NCBI RefSeq assembly: GCF_910592395.1
Contig: NC_088314.1
Location: forward strand, 2,666,001-2,730,000
DNA from: Lineus longissimus
Lineage: Eukaryota; Nemertea; Pilidiophora; Heteronemertea; Lineidae
Direction: 5' to 3'
DNA length: 64,000 bases
Positions 15,001-27,600 of the stretch are shown piece after piece. A program made the translations under genes and the position numbers. Position 1 is the first letter of the stretch. Each line of letters opens with the position of its first letter. The notes beneath the pieces were generated by a model. It was not told the origin of the DNA. It saw only the letters and a list, made by a program, of their open reading frames with translations, and searched no databases.

Positions 15001-18000
15001 GAGGCACTGCAAGCATCCGCAGATATGTCCTGCTTATGTTTGTAAACCAAGTAAGTCTATTTCATTCAAAGGATCTGCCATTTGAAGTGAAGTTGCTGTT
15101 GCCCAAAGTCACAGACGATTAGTCAGTGTCTGATTATGTTTTCATGACACCAACCATTCGACTCCCCTTTAACAGAAATATGTTTTGAGGACTCTGAATC
15201 CAACTTCATTCCAACATGTTTTGATCATGCAAACTTTTCATCATAGAATCATCCTCTTCATTTGGTCTTCCCGAGGGAAGTGGGAGAGGTTGGTCATCCA
15301 TCATTTCATCATTGGAAGTCATCTCACCCTCAGTAGAACAATATCGTTATGCATTATCTGTTGTGTTCAGTAAACTGTCTTTGTCCAAGTAATCATGGAA
15401 TAGAATTCCCATTTCAGTTTCATCTCAGCTTAGACTAAAAACGTATTACGCTTTATGTACAAGTTGTGTGCATATCATTGTTCTGTTTGGACTGAAACTA
15501 AGGGGTAGACCACTTGGGGTTTCATGATGGATGATCCTTTGTATTATCTGCTTTCTCTTTTCCATTTTTCATGGCCAATTATACATATTGTATTTTGTAC
15601 ATATCTAATATACCCTGCTGGTGTTGGTAATATTGATATGTTGGGGTGTTGATATTTCTAAGAATGTTTGACCTTGACTTTGTCCTTTACTTTAAGGTTG
15701 CCCACTTGGTGAATTATCTACTCTCCACATTCCCCTGGGGTCGCACGTCCTCGTGCCACTCGGCTCCAACATGCAGAACTGTCACCGCGTGTGCCGGTGC
15801 GGCCGTGATCACACTCTCGATCACTGTGTGTCGCTACCGTGCCCAGAACTGAAGCAATGTAGCCTGCCTTCAGGACAAACCACAGGTAAGTCGTCAAATA
15901 GCTCCAAACTACCCGGTTGCCAGACAATATCTAATGTTCGTGTACACTTTTGGATGCAGCTCTGTTGTGCCATCGATACAGGCACTCTGTGATAAACATT
16001 AGTGCAGCTGGCAGTAACTTTCACGTATCTCCTCCTATAAATCATTCAATAAGCCATCAACCCTCACTTGTACATTCTATAACAAGCCGGGGGATGTCCT
16101 ATGTGATCTATTTCACGGTAAACTGAAATGAAACGGCTGTGCATTGTAGGTGGTGGTGTATTAGTTCCCTCATCCTTCTTATTCTGAATCAAACTATGGC
16201 AAGTGCAGTCTCTATCCAGGCGGCGGAGTAGTAGCCAACGAAGGCTACGGAGGAATTAAGTCACAATTGGTCTATTGAGTGCGTCAACATGAACTTATGA
16301 TGAGTTAATAATGTGTAAATGAAATAAGGTCTCCTTCCACGGGCTGGCTTACAGGTCTTAATGATTTCTCACGAGGGTGCTCGTGGCATTGATACTAGAT
16401 GTTTGACAATAGGTGCTGGGCGCTGAGGGTTTTGACTTAACCCTTGAAGGTCTTTATCTAACAATTTTAGAAAATTTTATGATATGATATATGTTATGTT
16501 TTGATATTACTCTTGATATCAAGCATTTTTAATTCCATTTTCAGCTCATAATACAATCTTGACATTCGGCTGCAATAAATGCATCTGCCATCATGGTAAA
16601 ATGTTGTGCAGTAGTCGCGACTGCCACGGACTTAAGTCGGGGCCAGGGAGGAAATACCCCTCAACAGGTAAGTTGCCATAGAAACTGTCAACAAAACACT
16701 CAAATTAGCTTCGTTGGTTTCGAGTTTCACCAATCGGTTACAGAAGGTGGACTTGATCAGTTGTCTGAGGATGGGAGTTAGCTGTTTCCTTCCCATGGGT
16801 GGGGAACATGATGCCCGCCTCCCACGGGCAAGGAACATGATCCCCGCCAATCCATTATGAAGCTCATTTATAACTGTAAATAGGTATAGGAAGGTGAAAC
16901 TAGAATATAAACAACACTTAGATTGGCACGACTAGTTAGTCAACTTTGCGAAACAACATTATGTGACCATTTTGGATTCAGGAGAATCTGAAAGACCTCT
17001 AAAGTGTTCATAAAAGACTTGTTTGGTCCTGCCACCTTGTTTTTTAGTGATCAAACTAAGGGATTTTCGTTTCTATTCTCATGACTTGAAAAACCAGGTT
17101 TTTAATCAGGCTATTTCATTTTGCAGGTCTACCTTGTAATTGTACAACAGAATACCTCCCAGTGTGCAGTAAAAATGGGCGCACATATCCAAGTGCTTGT
17201 TTAGCAAGGTGAGAGTTGTCAGCCAGTGTAATGTCAGTTGGTCAGAAGCTGTAATAGTGGACACACTGCACAATTAAAGTGGATGCTGTCGTCGAACCTC
17301 AAGATTACTGCTGTATGAAAAGCACTTCCATCTCATGACTTTAGTTTTGCCGTCAAATTCTAAGTGTTGATACTATCAAAAACAGGGGACGCTGTGAAGA
17401 TCTTGCATTGAAGCCTCAGGTGACAATCTGACTGTGTAACTTCCCTTTTAATGAAACCGTCAAATTTCCTTTGTTTTCTTGCAGATGTTTACAGTTACGA
17501 GACAGCCAAATGAAGTCCGGGGAATGTCTCCTGAATAATCCATGCTCGCCAAACCCCTGTCAATCAAACGAGAGGTGTTTTCCAAGACGGCAGACATGTC
17601 TCAGTGCAGATGCTGGAGACTGCAAGCAATATGAGTGTGGTAAGTCAATGGAATACCAGCGAACAGATTGCCGAAATGTCTTCGTCACACTGATTTTCAA
17701 CTGAAATAGTTGGCCGGACATTGTTGCTAATCCGTTCAGTCAGGACACCCGTGACTGCATCGCCTGTCATTTTATCTACTTTTGAGTGTCTTGAGGATTC
17801 TCTCATGTTTTAGATACCCAGTTTAAGTGATTGTATATTGTTGTGTTTTGCAGTTGAGGACCATGGTCGATGCAAACGCCATCACGACCCAGTGTGTGAT
17901 ACCGAGGGGTTGGAACATGTTAATCTTTGCTCACTTGTCGCGAAAGGCAAGAAGTTGGCCTATAGAGGTCACTGCAGGGTAAGTAATGAAGATGTACATG

Positions 18001-19176
18001 TCACCTGCTTTTTTGCTCACCTCGTGAGCCTATGCAAATCCAAATATTTTTTTCACGTGTTTTTTTCTGCTCAAAATGAAGCAACATCATCAGTCCCAAA
18101 ACATTTTTGACCACCCACCCATATCTCATACCATGCTTTTCCACTCCAGCCTGGCTGCAGAACACATGGCACAGTCTGTGCCCACAACGGCGAGACGTAC
18201 CCAAGCGAGTGTGAGGCTCTTGGTAATGGCGTCACGATTGATTACGACGGGCCATGTATCACTGTCGGGCAATATTCTGCAGCGAAGGGTCAGTACAGTT
18301 GCAGGAAAGTGCGTTGTCACAAGAAGCGACATTCTGCGTGTCATGGAGTGGTGCCTCCTGGGGGCTGCTGCCCTGTTTGTGGTAAGTAAAGTTAACCCGC
18401 CTAGGTAAAGTGCTTAAAATGGTTGATATAGTTTGAAAGATTTTACAAATGCGAAATCCTTCAGAAAAAAATTGACATATCCGTCAGTTCTTAAAGACAA
18501 TACTAAAACAGGAGAAATGTTGTAATTGAGAGAAATGTTAGTTATGGAGCATTATTTGGTATCCTGGGTATACACAAATTAAATAACTGACAATTTCGTC
18601 ATAATTTCAGGTGGAATCATTAGAATATTATTCAGCAATAAGTTAGCCGTGACGGTTGCCAGCACCGCCAGAGTGCCGCCGATTTCAGTCCAGAACGTGA
18701 CGCAGCAGTTGCGACAACATCTGGTGGTTGCCGAGTGTGATGTGTTCGGCTACCTCAGCATCGAGAACGAGTTAGTCGTGACTGTCGTTCCAGTTTCTAT
18801 GACGCCTACAGCATTGCAGGTAAGTTGGGTTGGCTTGATTTCAATGAGTAAATCCTTGAAGTTCAAGTACTCTATTAGTCTATGGTTCTTTTGATATACT
18901 CTTGACATTGTGCTCTCAGCCCTTCAGTTCTTACTCTACAACTTTCCCATCTTGATATTTCAGGTTGAAGCTTGCGTGAGTGAAGCAGAAAATCTCGGAT
19001 CTCTCTTCAAGCTCTCGAGTCCGATGCTCACACTTGATGTATCACTCTACCCGTTTCTCACGACCACGGTCCACACGTCTCAAGCAGCCCAGGCCAGCAG
19101 TGCAGCAATCTTATCATCCTCACGCATTGCACTAATGACTTTCATACAAATCATCATCTGTTTATGGTGGCGGTAG
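6045..19176 (+). CDS. RECK: RECK (reversion-inducing Cys-rich protein with Kazal motifs), 5' partial
   Basis: RECK is a GPI-anchored cell-surface inhibitor of matrix metalloproteases and, in vertebrates, a Wnt7 co-receptor. Eighteen exons join in frame to 906 residues: 6045-6119, 8589-8708, 9389-9470, 10473-10658, 12529-12659, 13344-13493, 13785-14055, 14232-14328, 14626-14765, 14910-15050, 15697-15885, 16545-16667, 17127-17208, 17485-17639, 17854-17978, 18150-18381, 18611-18819 and 18964-19176. Visible features in order: CC-type cysteine repeats (for example LPCCEKADTPTCKETCKRVL and GAKLHCCSKAVTSACRESC), a region matching vertebrate RECK around KYCSNFNHRPTDMFRSC, EGF-like segments (NPCNGTDVC, NPCQSNERC), three Kazal-like modules (VCSKNGRTYPSAC, DPVCDTEGLEHVNLC, TVCAHNGETYPSEC), the PGGCCPVC segment, and a hydrophobic C-terminus ending ICLWWR as expected for GPI attachment. 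Every junction is GT-AG with matching phase. Human RECK has 971 residues, so about 60 N-terminal residues including the signal peptide are missing. Confidence 0.96.
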
Positions 19177-22100
19177 GGTCAGTTCTGAAGTTCGTTTTAG
19201 CCTAAGTTCACAGGATTCCTTTTCCTTGCTATTTGAGCTGTTTCCCTGTATTATGCGGTCAAATCTTTTTCTATCATCTCAACATTTGACCGAAGCAAAT
19301 TTAGCTTCGTTATCTGTGATGTCTTTATCTTGACTGTGACAAGGAATTGTTTGCCTCCTTATGTCAAAAATAGTACCGGGAGGTACACAAAATTGTACTT
19401 CTTATGTACTTCCTCGACGAGAACTAGAGGTAAGTTTTGTGAACTTAGGCTGAGATAAACTTAGGCATAACTACTATACCACCCCAGGAAGGAAATGGAC
19501 TCTTCTCTTGGGATATAATTCTGCAGATGGCGAGGTGAGGCCATTCCAGTCTTGGGTGTATCAGTAGCTATTCATTTGCTGTTCACAATCATTCTTCGAT
19601 TGTGATAGACATTAAAGGATTTGTAATTTCTATCTTGGTGATGTGCAGATTTTATAAAATATGATAATGTCCCAAAGAGATAAGTTGTCGTCTACCTTCA
19701 AATGTTGAAATTCATCATATGGGAAGTCTAAGGTCTAGATATTTAGACAAGTTTTATTGAGTGGCAGGTCCTTTTGTGTGTCTCACAGTTCACCATCTTA
19801 TATGCATTGTCATTATTTTCCATGAAAATCGTCATAATATTAGTTGTATCGTTGGCCAAATGCAGTTCATTAGCGTAGTAAGTAACTAATTCCTGTGTTG
19901 GCAATTGATGTTTTGAACCAGAATGATATTACCCCTAGGTAGGCTTATTGACTTATTTCTGTGACTTCAGAGGTGTTCAGGGAACACCCACCCTGATCGA
20001 GCATGGTGTTTTTGGATATAGATGTTGGGGAACTTGTAGGTGTAGTCTGGCAAAGACAGGGTGAAATAGATATGAGTGTTTATTTGCAAATCTAGTCCAG
20101 ATACAATTGTAAAGGTTGTCCTTTAAGTTAGAGCTGAGGGGCGAAAAACATATTCGATAAGGTGTTGGTATATAAAGAGTGTAGCAAAGACAGCTTGTAT
20201 CTGAAATCTATCGCCAGCAGTATTCTGCTGGAAATATGTTAGTTTAGTGATGAATCATGGCAAAGGTGATACCTATTCAGCTGTCCATATTATACAGGGT
20301 ACAAGTGACGTACTTGCAAGGGATGTGTATATACAATTTCTTGACAATCAAGACGACAGACAGGGTACAACAAAAGATTTGTTGCAACATTTGAAATTCT
20401 CCGCCGATTTAGTAAATGTCAATATTTTCACTTTGATGGCTGATTTCAAACATTTTCTATTATCAATATTCATGTTGCTGTCGCTAGTTGCAGAGACATT
20501 CAATCAGTATCTCTCCTTTGTGGAAGACCGTCAATCATTTGCAGGAGACCTTTCGACAGTGATCGCAGGTTGCAGCTTTGAAAATAACATGTTGCGTTGA
20601 TAGCACCCAAGCTATTGCTGATATGGAACGATGAATATTGCAACGAAGTCGGGAATTTTAGCGAGATGTATAGATTGAGGCCTCCTATAGCCTCACAGCA
20701 AGTCTATCTGGTTCTGTGTGGATGGCTTTTGATGTAATTCAGAGGAAGTGACCGACCGGATAACATAATCCTGTCTCCTAGGGATATTCTATGTAATTCC
20801 TATATAAAAGCATAATCAATCATGAACAAGGTTTCACAGAAAAGGTTACAATTACTTTTGATTTCATCTGGCTGGAATCTGGTAAATATAGGATCTTACT
20901 TGATAGTTATTCAAAATCAAAAGTGTGTGATGTTTTCTTTGACACCTAGTATGTACATGATAAACAATGCAAGTGGCAATGCAACTGTTATAAATGTTAG
21001 GTAAGCTTAATTTCTGTGCGTATTAGTTGTCTTGGAAACGCTTCATTCATGGTTTATATTTTAGTTGTAAGTTCTTGGCCTGGCAGCCGGACGTATTCGT
21101 AGCTTGATAAATGGTTCTTGGGCTGATGTTGAACAGTTGGATTCAAGCAGGCAACAGAATTATGTGAATCTCAAATCCCTGGATTTCTTTCCAGTTGGCC
21201 TATTCGTGTAGTCGTGATATCTTTCAAAACATTTAATGATATTTTAAGACAGCTTTGAGATGACCTATCAGGATAACACTATGTGTATTGCAACAAAATT
21301 TGCCGTATCAATCATTGTTTACAATGAATATGTTTGGAATGAACAACTTCGGCCCATAGGCACTCCGGTTATGTCTGTAGGAGAGTATAGTCCATGCTTA
21401 AGCTAGTATTTTAAGTTAAATTCAAGTGATTGTACATAAATCATGATAATGACCTTGCATTTTAATATATTATTGTATACCATGGCTTTCTGTGTAATTT
21501 TTGCCAAAGTGTTCTGTATGTACAGGTCAACAGATGAAATGTAAATAGGGTGATTCATTGATGGGAGTTTGTAAGCGAAAAGTGTACATAGTTTTTTCGA
21601 GGTCCTCAGAGAGGGTTAATGAGCATAATAATTTAATTGATTCCGATTCAAAGATGAATGGTTCAGGCTATGTTTGATCATAGTAGTTGTTTCAGGACAA
21701 TACAATTTGCAGTGTTTTTCTTCATTATCTTTTTAAACGTACTAACATGAGGATTTGCTTAGAGGGGGACTATAGGCAGGAACTAGGGGTCATTCGAATT
21801 GAATTGTATCACAGAAGAAAAACACTGATATTCAGCTGGTCAATTCAGTCGAAATCACTTTACTTTCCTTTGTTATCACAATCTAAATGAGTGGAATAGA
21901 AATTGTCTTCCAAAATGACTGTCTGGTTGAGTGTTGTGTCAATTCGTTGTCGAGCATTTTGTCAATTGGCTTTTCGTCCAACTTGGTGTTGTTATGTTCG
22001 TTGTGTACAGTTGCAGTCTGCATTATTCTCCATATAGTGCTTGATACTGATGGCATATAGTTTCATATTGGGATGCTGTCATATTGTAGCACTCAGTGAC

Positions 22101-24336
22101 TTGGTTTGGGAGCTACATTGGGTTTCCACCCTATGGCACTGTTCGAATTCCAGGCTGGTCACCCATGGTCCTCCTAGGTCGAGTATACACAGTATATGCA
22201 GCTATATACCAGAGTTCCTCAGAAGAGGCCATGATGAATACGGCCAGCCATTTCAGACCATTACCATCTTGGACAACAGCCACTCAGTACCATTTCATGG
22301 GAATCATTTCAAACTATGACGATTTCAGACCATGGACCTCTGTGACTTCATGACCAATTTGGACCATATGACCATCTCGGATTTGGACATTTATATTCTT
22401 TTTGATCATGATTTTTTTAAATGTTCCGAAATGAAAGTCTTTCATGCTTGAAAATGGTCCTTTGAGATCCGTGGCCCAAAATGAAACTACCTGCCGAAGA
22501 GCTGATAAGTTTGCTTTGACAATCAATGGTTTTGGTGTTCATCATATATACAGGGTATAAATGTAATTCAAAAAATGAACATTAAGTACTGGCTTCTAGA
22601 AATTAATAATTTCAAGAATATTGACGCTATTCCGTACTCTATCGGTACTGTCCAGAAAAAAATGTCACATGTTGCACCTGCAACACAAGGATCTACTATT
22701 TCATCAGCACCGTTTGTATTACAGGGTTTAAAAATATGAAACCATATAATGGTTTCAATGTAAAACTTTCCTGTCAATGTTAATATTTCCAACTTTTTTT
22801 CAAAGGTGTCTGAGGTTTCTGTATAAAATAAATTTGACAATCTTTCATTCAAATATCTGTCTTTTACTCGACTTACTTTAAAAATTGACAATCATGGCAA
22901 TTTGATTTTTTAGTGAGGTTTTCTTTGTCGGAAAATCAGGGTAATGTAGATTTGAAAAGTGGTAATTTTAATTCTTTTTTTTTGCCATTAGACGAAGTTA
23001 ATCTTGAAAATTAAACATGATTCACTCAAATGATAGAAATATGTAAGGCCTTGACGTCTTTGAATTCTGTTGCATTTTATAATTCAGGCATAATTTTCAG
23101 ACTTTCCAGGTGACCCCTGGAATAGGATTTTCTCGAGTTTCTTGATTGTAAACAATAAAATTGGAGAAACATGAAGAAAAAATATCTGAGTTATTGCATA
23201 ATTGATGAAGAGGCATTATATGTTCTTCAAAGCTTGACATGCTTTTGAATTAAGTGACAATATATGTAACAGTATTTTCATTTATCCTGCAATTTTCTGA
23301 GCAATAAGTAATGACGGCATACAGGTGTTTATTTTATATATTAGGTAAATATTGTTCATGTATGTGCTCGAGAAAATAAAATGTTTTGTTATATAGATAA
23401 ATTGGAAGTTTGTTTTTATTATTTGATTTTTGGTCTTGCTGAATGCGAATCTGGCAAAGCAAGGTGGGGGACGGGAATGAATCAAGCAGAAATGTCCAAA
23501 CTAACAGTGCCATTTTCTTGTGAAAGAGCTACCAGTGGATGGCCATTAGTCAGCTCTTTCCAGCTGAGCGCCTTTTGCAGCGGAGTTATGGAGTTGCTGA
23601 ACCTCATGGAGCTAAGTTGGCATCTCTGTTGATTTCAATGTAATATAGGACAAATACTGACCCCAAAGCGTCCCCCGCAGAAAAAGGAAAAACACAATGG
23701 TGATCGACGGAATGTAGGCCTATGCTTGCGAAGGCCTATCACTAGTTCCGAAGCCTTCGCTCAGATGGCAGCACCTGACATGACAGACTCATAAAGATAT
23801 GACAATTGTCATAAACAATGTCAAAAACATTTTGATGACAATAGATAGGAATTTTTAATCATGGGACTAAATTTACTGCTTACACGTAGATTTTTATTTC
23901 AGGGAACAAACCTACTGTTACACTTTCTGTCACGTGATCTAAAAATGGTGGCCGTTACAAACTTTTTGAAATGAAACATAGTTTTGCGATCAAAGCGTAA
24001 AAGCAGCTTTATATTAGATTTAAAATTCAATCAAAAGCTCTAAAACGCATTTCCAATATTCAAGGAAGATGTAAGTTAGGTATGTTTGTGTAGGCAAGGG
24101 GGAGGGGGCGGGTCGATACACTTAACACTACACTGTCAGTGTGTAGTGTAAGTAAGTGTAGCCTAAGCCTGTGTTTAAGCATGTACTCTGATGTGGAGTG
24201 TAACACAGTCCACACACTCAGTGATCCACGTCTCGCCATGCAGGGCAGGCCAAGGATACTGGTAAAGTAAAGGGGAGGCTCTTTGACATCGAAGTTCACA
24301 TCGCTTGGTATAGTAGACTCTTACTTGATTATCATG
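19177..24336. other. RECK 3' flank and intergenic DNA
   Basis: No coding exon is supported. The first part is presumably RECK 3' UTR; a candidate AATAAA lies at 23154-23159, but I cannot say which signal is used. The longest open frame (20247-20600, 117 codons) has no recognisable domain and reads like AT-rich non-coding DNA. From 22240 to 22370 there are loose repeats of an ACCATTTCAGACCAT-like phrase. Confidence 0.5.
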
Positions 24337-24488
24337 CTATAGATCCGACCATGCACTTGATTGGGACCAATGTTTACGAAAACGTCGCGTCACGTCACGT
24401 TACAGTAATGTAAAATGCATGGTGACGTGACGACGGCCAACACTACGTCATGTAAACGTTGTTCCCAATCAAGTGCATGAATCTATAG
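24337..24488. mobile_element. Fold-back (MITE-like) element upstream of FBH1
   Basis: This 152-bp segment is almost entirely an inverted repeat. The left arm contains CTATAGAT and GCACTTGATTGGGACCAA; the right arm contains the complement, ending AATCAAGTGCATGAATCTATAG. Inner portions are also complementary (GTCACGTCAC against GTGACGTGAC). A few unpaired bases (CCGAC) interrupt the left arm. It ends about 160 bp before the FBH1 reading frame and may lie in the promoter or 5' UTR. No transposase is present, so it would be non-autonomous. Confidence 0.75.
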
Positions 24489-24647
24489 TATATCGAGAAG
24501 TGTTTACCTGTCCATGGGCCTATAGCATACAGTATAGTCCTGACTCCGTTAAAGTACCGGGTAATATCGATTCTTCTTTCTATTTCAGTGAACTGGAACT
24601 GAATTTGTCCTTAGGCTGGTGTACAATGTCTTCTGAAGTTCGTGTTG

Positions 24648-27600
24648 ATGAGAATTGGGATGTGGCCTCGAGCAGCGCCTCTTCATCTACCAACCAAGGG
24701 TCAGGAAAATGCATGTTCTGTGACAAAAGATTGTGTCGAAAGGAATTGTGACAATGTTAGTGACTCTCAAGAAACAAACATATCAGATTCACAATTGCAA
24801 GGCACTGAAATGTCCGGCACACAGAAGTTACAACAACAAAGTAATGCAGTATTAGACTCGCAAGAAACTGTCATGTCTGATTCGCAAGAAACTGTCATGT
24901 CTGGTTCGCAAGAAACTGTCATGTCTGATTCGCAAGAAACTGTCATGTCTGATTCGCAAGAAACTGTCATGTCTGATTCGCAAGAAACTGTCATGTCTGA
25001 TTCGCAAGAAACTGTCATGTCTGATTCGCAAGAAACTGTCATGTCTGATTCGCAAGAAACTGTCATGTCTGATTCGCAAGAAACTGTTATTTCTGATTCG
25101 CAGAGCATTCTGAGAAGTATTCCTGGTAATTCTGAGCCATCCTGTTCAAGCCAAGCTGCCACTTCGTGCAGTGACGAGACCATATCAAAGCCATCCACTG
25201 AACCTACTGTGTTGATTGAGGAAGATGAGTCTTCAAACAATAGTCAGTCCCTTCTCCCCAGTCGTCATTTGTCTGATGACAAATCAGTTGTCGATACGGC
25301 TCAAATTGTGTCATGTGATTCACTACCAAAAGTCCTGTTGAATTCTGTTGTTGAGGTAGAATCTGTTTCAGAAGACAGCCAGTCTCTGCTCCAACCACAA
25401 GGGGCTAAAGCGAGTCTAAGTTTAGCGAGCAATGCCATTGATATTGGAGTAAATTCCCTTTACACACTGCAAGCCCAAGGTAATTCTGATGATACTCAGA
25501 ACTGTTCGCTTCTGCAGCCAAACAAAAAACGGAAGGTTCAGATGGATACTCAGCAGTGCATGGACCACATGCACAGTCAAAGTGGTGCACAAGTATTAGT
25601 CAATCCAGCGGCAGTGACCTTTAGTTCTAAAGATCCAAACAGGGGGTTCTACCCGAGGAGAAACCTGTCTAAATCTTTTGGTAGTGGATTTGTACCTGCA
25701 AGTAGTTTGAACCAAGTAAAGTTGGTCGAGCCCTTGTCACAACCTGATCAATCTAAACAGCAATTGGACTTCCCAGCGTCCTACACGTCATATGGAACTA
25801 AAAAGAAAGCAGTGCCAGACACCACAAATAACTCCATATTAAATTACTTTTCTAAATCAGATAAGAAGCCGATAGGCAGTAGTGGTGATAAAGGTTATTC
25901 TCATCAATCTGAAACTGGTTGTCAAGGAGATGCTAGTGCAGCGTTTCAAACTAAGGCAGAGTCTCCCGCCGGTGGAGATAATGCGTTTACAACTCTCTTG
26001 GCTGGGGCGGGCCGGAAGACACAGGGGAGTAATTCCACCAAGAGGTCAAGCAGAGGAAAGGCCAAGAAACCGGCTGGTTCATTGTCGTCATCTCAGAAAA
26101 CGTCTGCATCAGTCTTCTCTTGGAAGCAGTCATCGTTTGGTACGGACACAATCGACCTAACCGAGGATGGTAGTTCAGACGATAGTTTGGATGCTGCACT
26201 GTCGGAGAGTAACGCATATGGCCTTGTCGGTGACGAGATGAAAAATTACAAGAGCCCTACGAATGCGAAGAGAGAGACGAGGGTCCTGTCTCGAGCCGAA
26301 GATATGGATTACTTTTCCATACTCCCAGTCCACGTGATTGAGAATATCTTCTCCCAGCTGCCGATGTTGGATCTGTGTCTGAACAGCAATCGTGTGTGCT
26401 TGATGTGGAATGATATCATATCGGATGAAAAGGTGAGGGAATTGATAAAAGGATCAGATGGATCTTATCTTATGAATCAAGTTTAATAATTCAGTAATAT
26501 ACAACACTGAGTTTTGTTCTTTCAAATCTGACGACGTCACTGGTTGGTCTGTTGAGCTGTACATGCAGTGTACATGTACAGGATATTGTCGAGCAAGTCT
26601 ACCGTGTGTTACCGTTGTTTTTTATAAAAATGTAGTTATTGTGCTTCATTTTGAATTATTTCATATTTCAGTTTGTTCCTTGGAAGAAATTGTACCACAA
26701 ATTGAAGAAGAATGTTGGTGAGACGAAAAAGGAAGTTGAAGACTTGATGAATGAGAATGGCATGGCTCACCCAACTGACTTTCTTGAAGGACTGATCAGG
26801 TAATTATTCACCAAGCCGCATAAAATCTCTCAGATTGTCGAGTGGTGCATGGCCGCCCACAGAAAAGAGTGTCTTTTCAGTGGCTCAAAGAGTAAACATT
26901 TCTCAACATGGTATTTAAGGCTACAATTGAATACAAGAACTTTTACTTCAGGTACATGAAGGATTTCAAACCAACAACAGCCAAAAACATGACCAGCTGC
27001 CTGAAGAAACACCCCAAGTACTTCTGGGCTGAAGATCTGATTAAGGAGAGGATCCAGGAGTGTATCATCAATGAGGAGCTAAACCCATGGTGTGTTGTCG
27101 CTGTCCTTGTTACCCTGTCTGAGGACGTGTGTGATATCCAGAACATCATCAGGAATCTCCTTGCCCCACTCTCCCAGTGCACTGCCATTGAAGTACTCGA
27201 ATGTCTCTACTGTATTGCTACATTCCTGTTTGCATTCACCTTGGTCAGGAGGCATGCAGTATGGCATGGGTAAGTTTAACTTCAGGGCGTCAACCGTTTC
27301 AGTGCTGGATCATTGCATTCATCTTATGGCTACAGACCTGTCTGAGGGAATCAGTGTTTTGATTTCTGTGTGTCATGAGAGCTAGTTCTTAATCCCATAT
27401 TCAACTCCCCCTGCGAGCTATCAAGCTTTGGAGTCTATGACTATTTCTTTTGATGTCACAGAATCTTATCAGGGGGTATTTCTGCAGGGTATTTACCAAT
27501 AATTTAGGTACGAGTAGTGTAAGGCTTTTGATATTTTCAGGATGCATTACAGAGTGTACTACGCTTTGTACCTCCATGAGAACAGCTCAATCACCAGCAT

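Noticed and set aside
20247-20600. Plus-strand open frame of 117 codons
   Set aside because: No recognisable domain, no splice partner, and it lies in AT-rich DNA after the RECK stop codon.
24767-25240. Minus-strand open frames of 157 and 75 codons
   Set aside because: They are the antisense reading of the 24-bp coding minisatellite in FBH1.
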